Positions 8,805-18,990 are shown, counted from the stretch's first letter. The stretch is 64,000 bases of DNA from Paenisporosarcina indica (GCF_001939075.1 NZ_MPTA01000001.1:310001-374000), one strand, 5' to 3'. The notes: generated from the sequence alone by a model not told the origin. Program-made: numbers and translations.

Positions 8805-11800
8805 ATGAAAACGATTCGAAAAATTTTAGTAGCTAACCGCGGAGAAATTGCAATTCGCATTTTCCGTGCTTGTACAGAATTAAATTTGCGTACAGTCTCC
8901 ATTTATTCGAGAGAAGATAGTGGTTCATTCCACCGATACAAAGCAGACGAATCGTATTTAGTTGGAGATGGTAAGAAGCCCATTGATGCCTATTTAGATA
9001 TTGAAGGAATTTTACAGATTGCCAAGGATAGTCGAGCAGACGCGATCCATCCTGGATATGGATTCTTGTCCGAAAACGCCGACTTCGCTAGAAGATGTGA
9101 AGAAGAAAGCATTATTTTTATTGGGCCTACTTCTAGACATTTGGATATGTTTGGTGACAAAGTGAAAGCACGTACTCAAGCGGTACTAGCTGGGATTCCC
9201 GTTATTCCAGGGAGCGACGGTCCAGTACATTCCATTCAAGAAGTTAAAGATTTTGGTGGAGAAAACGGTTATCCGTTAATGATTAAAGCGTCTTTAGGTG
9301 GTGGGGGGCGCGGTATGCGAGTCGTTCCGACAGAAGCCGATTTAGAATCAGCGTATGAGCGAGCTAAATCAGAGGCAAAAGCTGCGTTTGGATCAGATGA
9401 AGTATACGTTGAAAAGTTTGTGGATAAGCCTAAACATATTGAAGTACAGATCTTGGGGGATCGGTATGGTAACCTCGTGCACCTTTATGAAAGAGATTGT
9501 TCAATTCAACGCAGACATCAAAAAGTCGTTGAAATTGCTCCATCTAACTCAATAACAAAAGAATTGCGGGAGCGTATTTGTGATGCAGCAATTAAATTAA
9601 TGAATAATGTACAATACATAAATGCCGGAACAGTGGAATTTTTAGTGTCGGGAGATGCATTTTATTTCATCGAAGTGAATCCTCGCATCCAAGTGGAACA
9701 TACCATTACAGAAATGGTAACAGGAATTGATATTGTTCACTCTCAAATTCACATTGCGGATGGATCAAAATTACATGAAGAAGAAATAGGAATGCCAATC
9801 CAAGAGGATATTCCTTTATTTGGATTTGCGATTCAATCTCGTGTGACTACTGAAGATCCATTAAATAACTTTATGCCGGACACTGGAAAACTAATGGTAT
9901 ACCGCTCAGGTGGAGGGTTTGGTGTTCGTTTAGATGCTGGAAATGGATTCCAAGGTGCTGTAATTTCACCTTTCTATGATTCATTACTTGTAAAAGTTTC
10001 GACTTGGGGAAAAACCTTTAAAGAGGCAGCAGCAAAAATGGATCGAAACTTACAAGAGTTCCGTATACGCGGCATAAAAACGAATATCCCTTTTTTAGAA
10101 AATGTCGTCAAACATCAAAACTTTATTACAGGAAACTTTAATACGAGTTTTATCGATTCTACTCCTGAACTGTTTTTATTCCCTACTCGTAAAGATAGAG
10201 GTACTAAACTATTAAACTATATTAGTAATGTGACAGTAAACGGTTTCCCTGGTATTGAAAAAGCATCAAAACCAGTGTTTGTGGTTCCAAGAAAACCAAA
10301 AATCGATTTATCAATATCGCCTATTCCAGGAACAAAACAACTATTAGATGAACGAGGAGCAGATGGGCTCGTGGAGTGGATCCATGAACAAAAGGAAGTA
10401 TTGATTACCGACACGACGTTCCGAGATGCTCATCAATCGTTACTTGCAACTCGTGTACGCTCCATTGATATGTATGAAATTGCTGAACAGTCTGCAAGAG
10501 CTATGCATGATGCTTTTTCGTTCGAAATGTGGGGTGGGGCAACGTTTGACGTTGCGTATCGATTCTTAAAAGAAAATCCATGGGACCGTTTACTGAGAAT
10601 GCGCGAAATGATTCCAAATGTCTTGCTTCAGATGCTAGTACGGGGTGCAAATGCCGTTGGATATAAAAACTATCCTGACAATGTTATCCGTGAATTTGTG
10701 CAAGAATCAGCAGAAGCGGGAATTGATGTATTCCGGATCTTTGACAGTTTGAACTGGATTAAAGGAATGGAAGTCGCGATTGATGCTGCTCGTCAATCAG
10801 GCAAAATAGCGGAAGCTGCGATTTGTTACACAGGCGATATTTTAGATGACAAACGTGCCAAATATACAGTAGCTTATTATAAGCAAATGGCCAAAGAATT
10901 AGAAGCGTCAGGTGCACATATTTTAGCGATTAAGGATATGGCCGGTTTGTTGAAACCAGAAGCAGCATACCGATTAATTTCCGAACTAAAAGAAACTGTA
11001 AATTTACCAATTCATTTGCATACACATGATACAAGTGGAAATGGGATTTACTTATATGGTAAAGCGATTGACGCGGGAGTGGACATCGTGGATACCGCTC
11101 TTGGAACAATGGCGGGGCTGACATCACAACCGAGTGCGAATTCATTAACCTATGCATTAAAGGGAAGTAAACGTGAGGTTCGTACTGACATAAAAGCTCT
11201 CGAGCAGTTATCTCATTACTGGGAAGATGTACGCAAATACTATCAAGAATTTGAATCAGGCATGATGAGTCCACATTCTGAGATTTATGTGCATGAAATG
11301 CCAGGTGGTCAATACTCAAACCTACAACAACAAGCAAAAGCGGTTGGCTTAGGCGGACGCTTTGAAGAAGTGAAAGAAATGTATTCCCAAGTAAACCTAA
11401 TGTTCGGTGATGTCGTAAAAGTAACACCTTCATCGAAGGTAGTAGGAGACATGGCACTCTTTATGGTGCAAAATGATTTGACTGAAGAAACGGTCATATC
11501 ACGGGGTCAAACCATCGACTTTCCCGATTCAGTAATTGAGTTTTTCCAAGGATATATTGGACAACCTTATGGTGGATTCCCAAAAGAGTTACAACAAGTG
11601 ATATTGAAAGATCGTAAGGCCATCACAGTCCGTCCTGGGGAATTATTAGAACCTGTCGATTTTGAACAAATAAAAGAGGAGCTCTTCCAAAAGTTAGGGC
11701 GGCCAGTAAATAGCCATGAAGCACTTGCTTATGCCTTGTACCCGAAAGTTTTTGATGAGTATTCGGTCATGGTGAACAAATTTGGAGATGTATCCGTTCT

Positions 11801-12245
11801 GGATACGCCAACATTCTTATACGGGATGCGTTTAGGTGAAGAAATCGAGGTTGAGATTGAAAAAGGGAAGACATTGATCATTAAAATGGTTTCGATCAGT
11901 CAACCACAAGCAGATGGCAATCGGGTGATTTACTTCGAATTAAATGGGCAACCTCGCGAAGTAATCATCCAAGATCTGACCATTGAAACAGATGGATTGC
12001 AAAAACCGAAAGCAGACTTAACAAACCCGAATCATATCGGGGCTACAATGCCAGGAACCGTATTAAAAGTGGCGATAGCGAATGGAAACCAAGTGAAACG
12101 TGGGGATCATTTGCTTATTACAGAGGCGATGAAAATGGAAACAACCGTCCAGGCTCCTCACAATGGAGTGATTAAAGAAATTCATGTGTCGGCTGGTTCA
12201 TCCATCGCAACAGGCGATTTATTAATTGAAATGGAAAAAGAATAA
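8805..12245 (+). CDS. pycA: pyruvate carboxylase
   Basis: Carboxylates pyruvate to oxaloacetate with ATP and bicarbonate to refill the TCA cycle. Single-chain enzyme of 1146 residues: biotin carboxylase domain (about 1-450, ATP-grasp loop KASLGGGGRGMR), carboxyltransferase barrel (about 525-800, starting DTTFRDAHQS, metal ligands in HLHTHDTSG), allosteric linker, and biotinyl domain with EAMKMET, where the biotinylated lysine is about residue 1110. Start chosen at MKTIRKILVANRGE with GAGGGGTG upstream; an in-frame ATG at 8748 lies within ftsW. Biotin must be attached by BirA, not in this window. Confidence 0.98.
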   Translation: MKTIRKILVANRGEIAIRIFRACTELNLRTVSIYSREDSGSFHRYKADESYLVGDGKKPIDAYLDIEGILQIAKDSRADAIHPGYGFLSENADFARRCEEESIIFIGPTSRHLDMFGDKVKARTQAVLAGIPVIPGSDGPVHSIQEVKDFGGENGYPLMIKASLGGGGRGMRVVPTEADLESAYERAKSEAKAAFGSDEVYVEKFVDKPKHIEVQILGDRYGNLVHLYERDCSIQRRHQKVVEIAPSNSITKELRERICDAAIKLMNNVQYINAGTVEFLVSGDAFYFIEVNPRIQVEHTITEMVTGIDIVHSQIHIADGSKLHEEEIGMPIQEDIPLFGFAIQSRVTTEDPLNNFMPDTGKLMVYRSGGGFGVRLDAGNGFQGAVISPFYDSLLVKVSTWGKTFKEAAAKMDRNLQEFRIRGIKTNIPFLENVVKHQNFITGNFNTSFIDSTPELFLFPTRKDRGTKLLNYISNVTVNGFPGIEKASKPVFVVPRKPKIDLSISPIPGTKQLLDERGADGLVEWIHEQKEVLITDTTFRDAHQSLLATRVRSIDMYEIAEQSARAMHDAFSFEMWGGATFDVAYRFLKENPWDRLLRMREMIPNVLLQMLVRGANAVGYKNYPDNVIREFVQESAEAGIDVFRIFDSLNWIKGMEVAIDAARQSGKIAEAAICYTGDILDDKRAKYTVAYYKQMAKELEASGAHILAIKDMAGLLKPEAAYRLISELKETVNLPIHLHTHDTSGNGIYLYGKAIDAGVDIVDTALGTMAGLTSQPSANSLTYALKGSKREVRTDIKALEQLSHYWEDVRKYYQEFESGMMSPHSEIYVHEMPGGQYSNLQQQAKAVGLGGRFEEVKEMYSQVNLMFGDVVKVTPSSKVVGDMALFMVQNDLTEETVISRGQTIDFPDSVIEFFQGYIGQPYGGFPKELQQVILKDRKAITVRPGELLEPVDFEQIKEELFQKLGRPVNSHEALAYALYPKVFDEYSVMVNKFGDVSVLDTPTFLYGMRLGEEIEVEIEKGKTLIIKMVSISQPQADGNRVIYFELNGQPREVIIQDLTIETDGLQKPKADLTNPNHIGATMPGTVLKVAIANGNQVKRGDHLLITEAMKMETTVQAPHNGVIKEIHVSAGSSIATGDLLIEMEKE

Positions 12246-12260
12246 ACAAAAAAGAAAGTA

Positions 12261-12599
12261 TCAAATTTGGAATTACTACGAACCCAGTGCTCAAAGCAAC
12301 TCCTGCCTTATATGTGATTGATGCTTTCAGGTCTGAATTTCATCTTCGACCGATTGTTCGATAAAGGAAGACATTTATTCTCAAGTTGCAAAAACTAAAA
12401 ACACGGTTCAAATTGAGGAAACAAGAGTGCTACGGATGCCCAAGCACCATAGGATGATTTGAAATAGAGAGGTGGGTACCTAGTGACGAAATCACATAGC
12501 ACCCACCTTTTTGTTTAGATTATGGTGCAGCTATCATGTACCATTAGCGACCTGAGAAACTTGATGCGACAGAGATTATTACCGGGTTTCGAACACAAT
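12261..12599. repeat. long intergenic repeat, copy A (between pycA and ctaA)
   Basis: This 437-base gap between pycA and ctaA holds a degenerate copy of a repeat that recurs at 20.5-21.2, 30.5-31.3 and 61.1-61.7 kb. Shared blocks are the left end (TTACTACGAACCCAGTG at about 12272), TTTCATCTTCGACCGATTG at about 12339, a hairpin at 12470-12508, and TAGCGACCTGA..AACTTGA at 12544. The middle part seen in other copies is missing here. No plausible protein is encoded. Confidence 0.75.
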
Positions 12600-12604
12600 A
12601 AGGG

Positions 12605-12631
12605 ACAGGGCAAACTTAGCCCTGTTTTTCT
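12605..12631 (+). terminator. probable terminator on the pycA side
   Basis: CAGGGC-AAACTTA-GCCCTG followed by five T. No terminator is visible closer to the pycA stop, so pycA transcripts may end here or at the repeat hairpin 12470-12508, which is also followed by T. Confidence 0.6.
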
Positions 12632-12640
12632 TAGCCAATT

Positions 12641-12681
12641 GAAAAAGCAGCCCACAAGTTTGTGGAACTGCTTTTTCTTTA
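12641..12681 (-). terminator. terminator of ctaA (minus strand, possibly bidirectional)
   Basis: GAAAAAGCAG..CCACAA pairs with TTGTGG..CTGCTTTTTC directly past the ctaA stop, giving an A/T-flanked stem usable on both strands. Confidence 0.85.
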
Positions 12682-12682
12682 A

Positions 12683-13594
12683 TTATTTCTTTGATTGGCT
12701 GCGTGATATCAGTAAGATCATATAACATAATAAGCCAAATAATAACGAGATTAATAGTGAATGTACTAACGCGAAGTATAAATTAAGTTTGGTTAAGACT
12801 ACCAGCATTCCAGCGATTACTTGAAGTGAGACGATGACGAATGCAGTAATCCATCCGTAATACAAAACACGTTGATCTTTATACTGTTTATATGCATGCC
12901 AAGCAATATAGGCAATCCATAAAAATATCAATGCTGCAGCCGTACGATGACCCATTTGAACCCATTCGAAAAGGGTTGAAGGTAATGAGAAGTCATTATT
13001 TTGACATAATGGCCACTCTAGACAAGCTAAACTAGATTCAGTATGACGTACAAGAGCACCCGTGTAAACAACTACATAGGAGTAAAGAGTTACGCCAATT
13101 GTATGCCGTTTCAACTTAGCGCCAATTCGCATTTTCTCTGAGTCGAACTTACGATCCACTTCAAAAATAAGAAGTGTTAATAATAGTACGGAAGCAAAAG
13201 AGAGTAAAGAAATTCCAAAGTGAAGTGCTAGTATAAAGTCACCTTGTCCCCATAATACCTGTGCTGCGCCAATGAGTGCTTGTAAAATCAAGAAGAACAT
13301 CGCCATGACTGCCAAGAATTTAGTCTCTCGAATATGTCCCATTGCTCTCCATGACCAAACCGATAAGATTAATATCAGGATGCCGACCGAGCCAGTAACA
13401 ATACGGTGGGAAAACTCAATTAATACTTCTGGGGTGATTTTATTGGGAATTAATTCCCCATTACATCCCGGCCAGTGTCTGCCGCAACCCATTCCACTGT
13501 CTGTTTTTGTCACAAGTGCTCCACCAAGAAGAATGAGTAACATCCCGATTGTTGCAGCAACAGCAAACCACTTTAAGTATTTACTTTGTTGCAT
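12683..13594 (-). CDS. ctaA: heme A synthase
   Basis: Converts heme O to heme A for the cytochrome oxidase encoded next door. 303 residues, eight membrane helices in two four-helix bundles. Conserved histidines occur in IEFSHRIVTG, ALHFGISL, QMGHRTAA and ALVHSLLIS; the cysteine pairs GCGRHWPGC and ACLEWPLC match the Bacillus-type enzyme. I take ATG 13594 (MQQSKYLKW) with AGGTG upstream; a GTG nine bases earlier is possible. It is divergent from ctaB, as in Bacillus. Confidence 0.95.
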   Translation of the reverse strand: MQQSKYLKWFAVAATIGMLLILLGGALVTKTDSGMGCGRHWPGCNGELIPNKITPEVLIEFSHRIVTGSVGILILILSVWSWRAMGHIRETKFLAVMAMFFLILQALIGAAQVLWGQGDFILALHFGISLLSFASVLLLTLLIFEVDRKFDSEKMRIGAKLKRHTIGVTLYSYVVVYTGALVRHTESSLACLEWPLCQNNDFSLPSTLFEWVQMGHRTAAALIFLWIAYIAWHAYKQYKDQRVLYYGWITAFVIVSLQVIAGMLVVLTKLNLYFALVHSLLISLLFGLLCYMILLISRSQSKK

Positions 13595-13914
13595 GAATAA
13601 CACCTACTTTATATTAACTGATTACGAAATTACGATACCTACTTGTTTGATAATAGCTAAGAATATTCGAAATTACAATGACAAGACCATAAACTCGTTG
13701 TATGGGATGTACCTTTTCACAAATTGTTCATAAAATCTTGCTTTTAAATACACAATTCTATTCGTAAAATGATTTACTATAGATATGTTGTGTCTAATTG
13801 ACAGGTAAACGCTGACCTTTTTATCGAAATTAAACTTAAATATAGAAATACCAACAGTTTTTCGATATAGTAAGAGTAGCGGAATATGCTCACAACTTTG
13901 AAAGGGGGAGTTTT
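13595..13914. promoter_or_regulatory. divergent ctaA-ctaB control region
   Basis: This 320-base region holds no gene. For ctaA (minus strand) there is TTGTAA (13673-13678) and TATTAT (13650-13655) with a 17-base spacer. At 13715-13723 TTCACAAAT, read on the minus strand ATTTGTGAA, resembles the ResD half-site TTTGTGAAT known from Bacillus oxidase genes. For ctaB, TTGACA at 13798-13803 lacks a convincing -10. A ResD link is an inference. Confidence 0.4.
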
Positions 13915-14832
13915 ATGTCGAACGGTCGCATGATTACTGCAAGCACTGATGCGGATCCTGAAACAACACCATTTGTTAAGGACTTTCTTGCACTAATTAA
14001 AATTGGGATCGTCAACTCAAATTTGGTCACAACATTTACTGGTTTGTGGTTGGCATTTCAAATTTCGAATCGTCACTTTTTAGATGAATTAGACTTAATG
14101 GTCTACACACTTTTTGGTGCAGCATTGATTATTGCTGGCTCAGCCGCAATGAACAACTTCATCGATCGTGATATCGATCCCATTATGTCGAGAACAAAAT
14201 CTAGACCAACTGTGACGGGTAGGTTTAAACCAACTGCCGTATTGTCCCTTGCTCTATCCTTTTTAGTTGTCGGCGAAATTTTGTTGTTTATGGCATCGGT
14301 TTCAGCTGGGGTATGGGGATTAGCTGGTATTATCAGTTATGTTGTTTTATACTCCATGTGGTCAAAAAGAAAGCATGTAAGTAATACAATTGTTGGGAGT
14401 ATCTCAGGTGCCATTCCACCCGTTATCGGATGGGCAGCAGTTGAACCCACACTTGGATGGGGCGCACTGGCCTTATTTCTTATCATGTTTGCATGGCAAC
14501 CACCACATTTTTACGCTCTTGCAATGAAACGAACGGAAGAATATCGAGCAGCGGGCATTCCGATGCTACCGGTAGTCAAAGGATTTGCACATACAAAGCG
14601 ATCAATGTTGCTTTGGATTTTAGTGCTTTTCCCACTTCCATTCTTGCTCATGCAACTTGGGACATGGTTCCTTGTCCTGGCAACTGCGTTAAATATCGGT
14701 TGGCTTGTACTTGCATTAAAAGGCTTTAAAGCTAAAGACGATTTAAAATGGGCAAAAGGCATGTTTATTTATTCTCTTAATTACATGACAATTATTTTTG
14801 TTTCCATGATTATTTTCTCGATTTTTAGCTAA
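13915..14832 (+). CDS. ctaB: protoheme IX farnesyltransferase (heme O synthase)
   Basis: Adds a farnesyl chain to heme B to make heme O, the substrate of CtaA. UbiA-superfamily membrane enzyme of 305 residues with the prenyl-diphosphate motif NNFIDRDIDPIMSRTKSRP near residue 80 and the second acidic/basic motif YSMWSKRKHVSN; the WQPPHFYALAMKR segment is characteristic of heme O synthases. Start follows AAAGGGGGAG. First gene of the ctaBCDEF run. Confidence 0.96.
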   Translation: MSNGRMITASTDADPETTPFVKDFLALIKIGIVNSNLVTTFTGLWLAFQISNRHFLDELDLMVYTLFGAALIIAGSAAMNNFIDRDIDPIMSRTKSRPTVTGRFKPTAVLSLALSFLVVGEILLFMASVSAGVWGLAGIISYVVLYSMWSKRKHVSNTIVGSISGAIPPVIGWAAVEPTLGWGALALFLIMFAWQPPHFYALAMKRTEEYRAAGIPMLPVVKGFAHTKRSMLLWILVLFPLPFLLMQLGTWFLVLATALNIGWLVLALKGFKAKDDLKWAKGMFIYSLNYMTIIFVSMIIFSIFS

Positions 14833-14930
14833 CTATTGGGATTCATTCTTTGAATATAGAATTCATATAGAAGTGAACCGCAGTCCGATTACACATAAAT
14901 ACAACTACGAAAGAGGGGTTTGATTAAGCT

Positions 14931-16019
14931 ATGATGAAAGGGATCAAAAAGTGGCGTCTCTTTTCACTGCTGACAGCTCTAATGGTCATTTTATCTGGAT
15001 GTGGTGAGAAGCATTTATCTACACTTAATCCAGCAGGACAAGTCGGTAGAGATCAATTGGATTTAATGTTGCTTTCAACAGGAATTATGGTTCTCGTTAT
15101 TATTGTGGTATTGATTGTCTATGTATTGGCAATCGTAAAGTTCCGCCGTTCTAAAGTGGGCGAAGATGTAATTCCAAAACAAGTAGAAGGAAGTCATAAA
15201 CTAGAACTTATTTGGACGGTCGTTCCGATTATTTTACTATTAATTTTGGCAGTTCCTACTGTTGTCAAAACATTCGACTTTGCAGATGTAAGTGGAATGG
15301 AAACTGTTAATGAAGAAGGTAATAAAACAGCTGTAACGGTAAACGTTGAAGCGAATCTGTACTGGTGGGAATTTGAATATCCAGATTTAGGAATCGTGAC
15401 TTCTCAAGAATTGGTCGTACCTACACAAGAGAAAGTTTATTTCAATCTAATTGCAGCTGATGTTAAACACTCATTCTGGATTCCTGCTGCAGGTGGTAAA
15501 ATGGATACGAACGTTGATAACCTCAACCAATTCTACCTAACATTCGATGACGCTTCTGATGGTCTTGAAGAAGGAGTATTCTATGGTAAGTGTGCGGAAC
15601 TTTGTGGACCTTCACATGCACTAATGGACTTCAAAGTGAAATCTTTAGATCGTGATGATTTTGATGCCTGGGTTGTTAAAATGCAAGATTCAGGTGCAGA
15701 ACAAGCAGTTGAAGGTGACGTTGCACAGCAAGGTCAAGATATTTTCAACAAAAGCTGTATTACTTGTCACGCTGTATCAGGTGCAGGAACAGCTGGTAGT
15801 GTAGGTCCAAACTTAGCAACATTTGGTGATCGTAACCGTGTAGCAGGTTTCATGGATCACACAGAAGAAGATATTAAAAAGTGGATCAGTAACCCAAAAG
15901 AATACAAACCAGGTAACTTGATGCCACAACCAGAAGCAATCAATAATGGCAAGAAATTTACAGATCAAGAGCTCACAGCTCTGACAGAATACTTAATGGG
16001 ACTATCTGTAGAAGATTAA
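14931..16019 (+). CDS. ctaC: cytochrome c oxidase subunit II with fused cytochrome c (caa3 type)
   Basis: Electron-entry subunit of the caa3 oxidase. 362 residues: lipoprotein signal with LSGC (lipidated Cys about residue 24), two membrane helices (about 44-66 and 88-108), cupredoxin domain with CuA ligands in CAELCGPSHALM, then a C-terminal cytochrome c domain with SCITCHAVS for covalent heme and a distal methionine probably in NLMPQPE. The cytochrome c fusion is what defines the caa3 type. Start at 14931 (or ATG 14934) follows AGAGGGG. Confidence 0.96.
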   Translation: MMKGIKKWRLFSLLTALMVILSGCGEKHLSTLNPAGQVGRDQLDLMLLSTGIMVLVIIVVLIVYVLAIVKFRRSKVGEDVIPKQVEGSHKLELIWTVVPIILLLILAVPTVVKTFDFADVSGMETVNEEGNKTAVTVNVEANLYWWEFEYPDLGIVTSQELVVPTQEKVYFNLIAADVKHSFWIPAAGGKMDTNVDNLNQFYLTFDDASDGLEEGVFYGKCAELCGPSHALMDFKVKSLDRDDFDAWVVKMQDSGAEQAVEGDVAQQGQDIFNKSCITCHAVSGAGTAGSVGPNLATFGDRNRVAGFMDHTEEDIKKWISNPKEYKPGNLMPQPEAINNGKKFTDQELTALTEYLMGLSVED

Positions 16020-16053
16020 TCTTTTATAGAACGACAAAAAGGAGGTTAAAGTT

Positions 16054-17919
16054 GTGAGTTCAATCGCACAGAAAAAAGGCTTTGGTGCCACTCTTTGGGA
16101 CTATTTAACAACAGTCGATCATAAAAAGATTGCCATCCTTTACCTCATAACCGGTGGATTATTCTTCGTCATCGGTGGTATTGAGGCTATGGTTATTCGT
16201 ATCCAACTTGCACAACCTGATAGTGACTTTGTGAGTGCAGGATTGTTTAATCAAATGATTACGATGCATGGTACAACCATGATATTCTTGGCAGCGATGC
16301 CATTGCTTTTAGGTTTCATGAATGCGGTAATGCCATTACAAATTGGAGCACGTGATGTGGCGTTTCCATTTTTAAACTCGTTAGGTTTCTGGTTATTCTT
16401 CTTTGGTGGAATATTCTTGAACTTATCATGGTTCATGGGAGGAGCGCCAGATGCGGGGTGGACTTCTTATGCCTCTCTAGCATTGGCTTCACCAGGACAC
16501 GGAATTGACTTTTATACGCTAGGACTATTGATTTCCGGTTTCGGTACATTAATCGGAGGGATTAACTTCCTTGTAACAATTATTAACATGCGTGCACCAG
16601 GGATGACCTACATGCGTATGCCACTTTTCACGTGGACAACATTCGTTGCGTCAGCCTTGATTCTATTCGCTTTCCCTCCATTGACTGTTGGGATGGTATT
16701 TATGATGGTTGACCGTATGTTTGATGGTAATTTCTTTGATCATACAATGGGTGGTAATACGATTATCTGGGAACATTTATTCTGGATTTTCGGACATCCT
16801 GAAGTATACATTTTAATTTTACCTGCATTTGGTATTTTCTCGGAAATTTTCGCTACTTTCTCTCGTAAACGTTTATTTGGTTACTCAGCAATGGTCTTTG
16901 CAACTGTATTAATCGGTTTCTTAGGATTCATGGTTTGGGCTCACCATATGTTTACAGTAGGATTGGGACCAACTGCTAACGCAATATTCTCTGTTGCTAC
17001 TATGGCAATTGCTGTTCCAACCGGTGTTAAAATCTTTAACTGGTTGCTCACTATATGGGGCGGTAGCATTAAATTCACAGTCGCTATGATTTACGCTGTT
17101 GCATTCATTCCAACATTCACTGCAGGTGGTGTAACAGGTATCATGTTAGCGTCAGCTCCACTTGATTACCAATTACATGATTCTTACTTTGTAGTTGCTC
17201 ACTTCCACTATGTTATCGTAGGTGGGGTTGTACTTGGTTTACTAGCTGGTTTACATTACTACTGGCCATTAATGTTTAATACAATGTTGAGTGAGGCTCT
17301 AGGTAAATGGACGTTCTGGTTATTCTTCATTGGATTCCATTTAACATTCTTTATCCAACATTTCTTAGGTTTACTAGGTATGCCACGCCGTGTATTCACG
17401 TTCGGTGCGAACCAAGGTTGGGATTTGTATAATCTCATCAGTTCCATCGGTGCTATTGGTATGGCATTAGGTGTAGCTGTACTTGTAGTAAATATCATTC
17501 GGACAATTGTGAAGAACGAAAAAGTTGGTCGCGATCCTTGGGGCGATGGTCGTACTTTAGAGTGGGCTGTTCCTCAACCAGTTCCATTCTACAACTTTAA
17601 ACAAACACCACTTGTACGTGGTCTAGACACATTCTGGATTGAAAAACAAGAAGGTAATAAAGAAGGTATGACATACGCAGAGCCAGTAGGCGATATTCAT
17701 ATGCCAAACAACTCATTTATTCCAGTTGTTATATCATTCGGTTTATTCGTTGCAGCATTCGGTGCTCTGTACAATGGCGAACAACCTTGGGCAGTACCTG
17801 TGCTAATTTTAGGATTAGTTATTACATTTGGTGCTATGATCGTTCGTTCACTAAAAGATGATCATGGGTATCATGTTCATAAAGAAGATTTAATGGATGA
17901 AAAAGGGGGTAAACACTGA
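16054..17919 (+). CDS. ctaD: cytochrome c oxidase subunit I
   Basis: Catalytic heme a / heme a3-CuB subunit that reduces oxygen and pumps protons. 621 residues, at least twelve helices plus a C-terminal extension. Heme and copper ligands lie in MHGTTMIF, the HPEVYILILP motif with the His-Tyr crosslink, WAHHMFTVG and VAHFHYVIVG. GTG start at 16054 is fixed by AAGGAGGTTAAAG. The stop codon overlaps the ctaE ATG by one base (TGATG), so the two are translationally coupled. Confidence 0.98.
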   Translation: MSSIAQKKGFGATLWDYLTTVDHKKIAILYLITGGLFFVIGGIEAMVIRIQLAQPDSDFVSAGLFNQMITMHGTTMIFLAAMPLLLGFMNAVMPLQIGARDVAFPFLNSLGFWLFFFGGIFLNLSWFMGGAPDAGWTSYASLALASPGHGIDFYTLGLLISGFGTLIGGINFLVTIINMRAPGMTYMRMPLFTWTTFVASALILFAFPPLTVGMVFMMVDRMFDGNFFDHTMGGNTIIWEHLFWIFGHPEVYILILPAFGIFSEIFATFSRKRLFGYSAMVFATVLIGFLGFMVWAHHMFTVGLGPTANAIFSVATMAIAVPTGVKIFNWLLTIWGGSIKFTVAMIYAVAFIPTFTAGGVTGIMLASAPLDYQLHDSYFVVAHFHYVIVGGVVLGLLAGLHYYWPLMFNTMLSEALGKWTFWLFFIGFHLTFFIQHFLGLLGMPRRVFTFGANQGWDLYNLISSIGAIGMALGVAVLVVNIIRTIVKNEKVGRDPWGDGRTLEWAVPQPVPFYNFKQTPLVRGLDTFWIEKQEGNKEGMTYAEPVGDIHMPNNSFIPVVISFGLFVAAFGALYNGEQPWAVPVLILGLVITFGAMIVRSLKDDHGYHVHKEDLMDEKGGKH

Positions 17920-18545
17920 TGGACTTAAATACTAAGTACACCCCACAATCTTGGCCAGACCATCCGGAGAATACGACATTAGAAGGTAAAAATAAATTTA
18001 CCGGCTTTTGGCTTTTCCTCGGTGGTGAAACTGTAACTTTTGCAAGTTTATTTGCGACTTATTTAGCCCTTAAAAACAAGGGTCCAAGCGGTATGGAATT
18101 CACAACACAGGATTTATTCGAATTACCATTAGTTTTCATTATGACAATGTTATTATTGACTTCGTCATTGACGAGTGTTTACGCGATGTATCATATGAAA
18201 AACTATAATTTCAAAGCAATGCAAGCATGGTTAATGGTAACGGTAATACTTGGCTTAGCATTCTTAGGTTTTGAAATTTATGAGTTTAATCATTATGTTC
18301 ATTTAGGATTCACATTTGGTCAAAGTGCTTTTAGTTCAGCGTTCTTTATTTTAGTTGGAACGCACGGAGCTCACGTAGTTGTAGGACTTGGATGGATTAT
18401 TCTCCTTATGGTTCGTAATGCGAAGCGTGGATTGAATCTTTACAATGCTCCAAAGTTTTATCTAGCTTCTCTTTACTGGCACTTTATTGACGTAGTTTGG
18501 GTATTTATCTTTACGGTAGTATACTTGATGGGAGTGGTGGGTTAA
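17919..18545 (+). CDS. ctaE: cytochrome c oxidase subunit III
   Basis: A 208-residue membrane subunit with five helices, which stabilises subunit I and its proton uptake. Recognised by FWLFLGGETVTFASLFATY near residue 30 and the C-terminal LYWHFIDVVWVFIFT. It starts inside the ctaD stop codon and is followed by ctaF after a single base. Confidence 0.96.
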   Translation: MDLNTKYTPQSWPDHPENTTLEGKNKFTGFWLFLGGETVTFASLFATYLALKNKGPSGMEFTTQDLFELPLVFIMTMLLLTSSLTSVYAMYHMKNYNFKAMQAWLMVTVILGLAFLGFEIYEFNHYVHLGFTFGQSAFSSAFFILVGTHGAHVVVGLGWIILLMVRNAKRGLNLYNAPKFYLASLYWHFIDVVWVFIFTVVYLMGVVG

Positions 18546-18546
18546 G

Positions 18547-18879
18547 ATGGCACACGATGTACACGCTCATGTAAGAAGTCAAACAGAGTATGAGTATAAA
18601 CGCCGCAGATCTGCAAATGAAATGCGTGGTCATGTGACAACGTTCGCGATTATGATTTTCTTAACGCTAATCGCATTTACAATGGTATATGCTGGATTCT
18701 CTGCATATTTTGTGGTTCCAATCATTTTGTTACTTGCAGCAGTGCAGGTCATTCTACAATTGTATTATTTCATGCATATGAGCCATAAAGGTCATGAAAC
18801 TGCACAACTATTCTTATACAGTGGTGTAATTGTTGCATTCATTACAATTTTGACGATGATAACAATTGTTTGGTGGTAA
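18547..18879 (+). CDS. ctaF: cytochrome c oxidase subunit IVB
   Basis: A 110-residue subunit with three membrane helices and the family motif LQLYYFMHMSHKGHE. It has a charged His-rich N-terminus (MAHDVHAHVRSQ). Last gene of the ctaB-F run, followed by a strong terminator. Confidence 0.92.
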   Translation: MAHDVHAHVRSQTEYEYKRRRSANEMRGHVTTFAIMIFLTLIAFTMVYAGFSAYFVVPIILLLAAVQVILQLYYFMHMSHKGHETAQLFLYSGVIVAFITILTMITIVWW

Positions 18880-18892
18880 TTTAAAAATATAA

Positions 18893-18935
18893 AATGAGCG
18901 AGGAAATTTATCATTTCCTTGCTCGTTTTTTTATT
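18893..18935 (+). terminator. terminator of the ctaBCDEF operon
   Basis: GAGCGAGGAAAT pairs with ATTTCCTTGCTC across a short loop, followed by seven T. Confidence 0.9.
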
Positions 18936-18961
18936 GTCAACTAATGTTCATAGTTCGTTCA

Positions 18962-18990
18962 TTGATGTTAGAGCAAATGAGACTTATAAT
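18962..18990 (+). promoter_or_regulatory. sigma-A promoter for ctaG
   Basis: TTGATG at 18962-18967, 17-base spacer, perfect TATAAT at 18985-18990, about 39 bases before the ctaG start codon. It shows ctaG is transcribed apart from ctaBCDEF. Confidence 0.8.

Noticed and set aside
12522-12725. Open reading frame between pycA and ctaA
   Set aside because: Runs through two terminator stems and into the antisense of ctaA; no ribosome binding site.
13272-13733. 153-codon frame antisense to ctaA
   Set aside because: Covers the conserved ctaA coding sequence on the other strand and the ctaA promoter; no recognisable domain.
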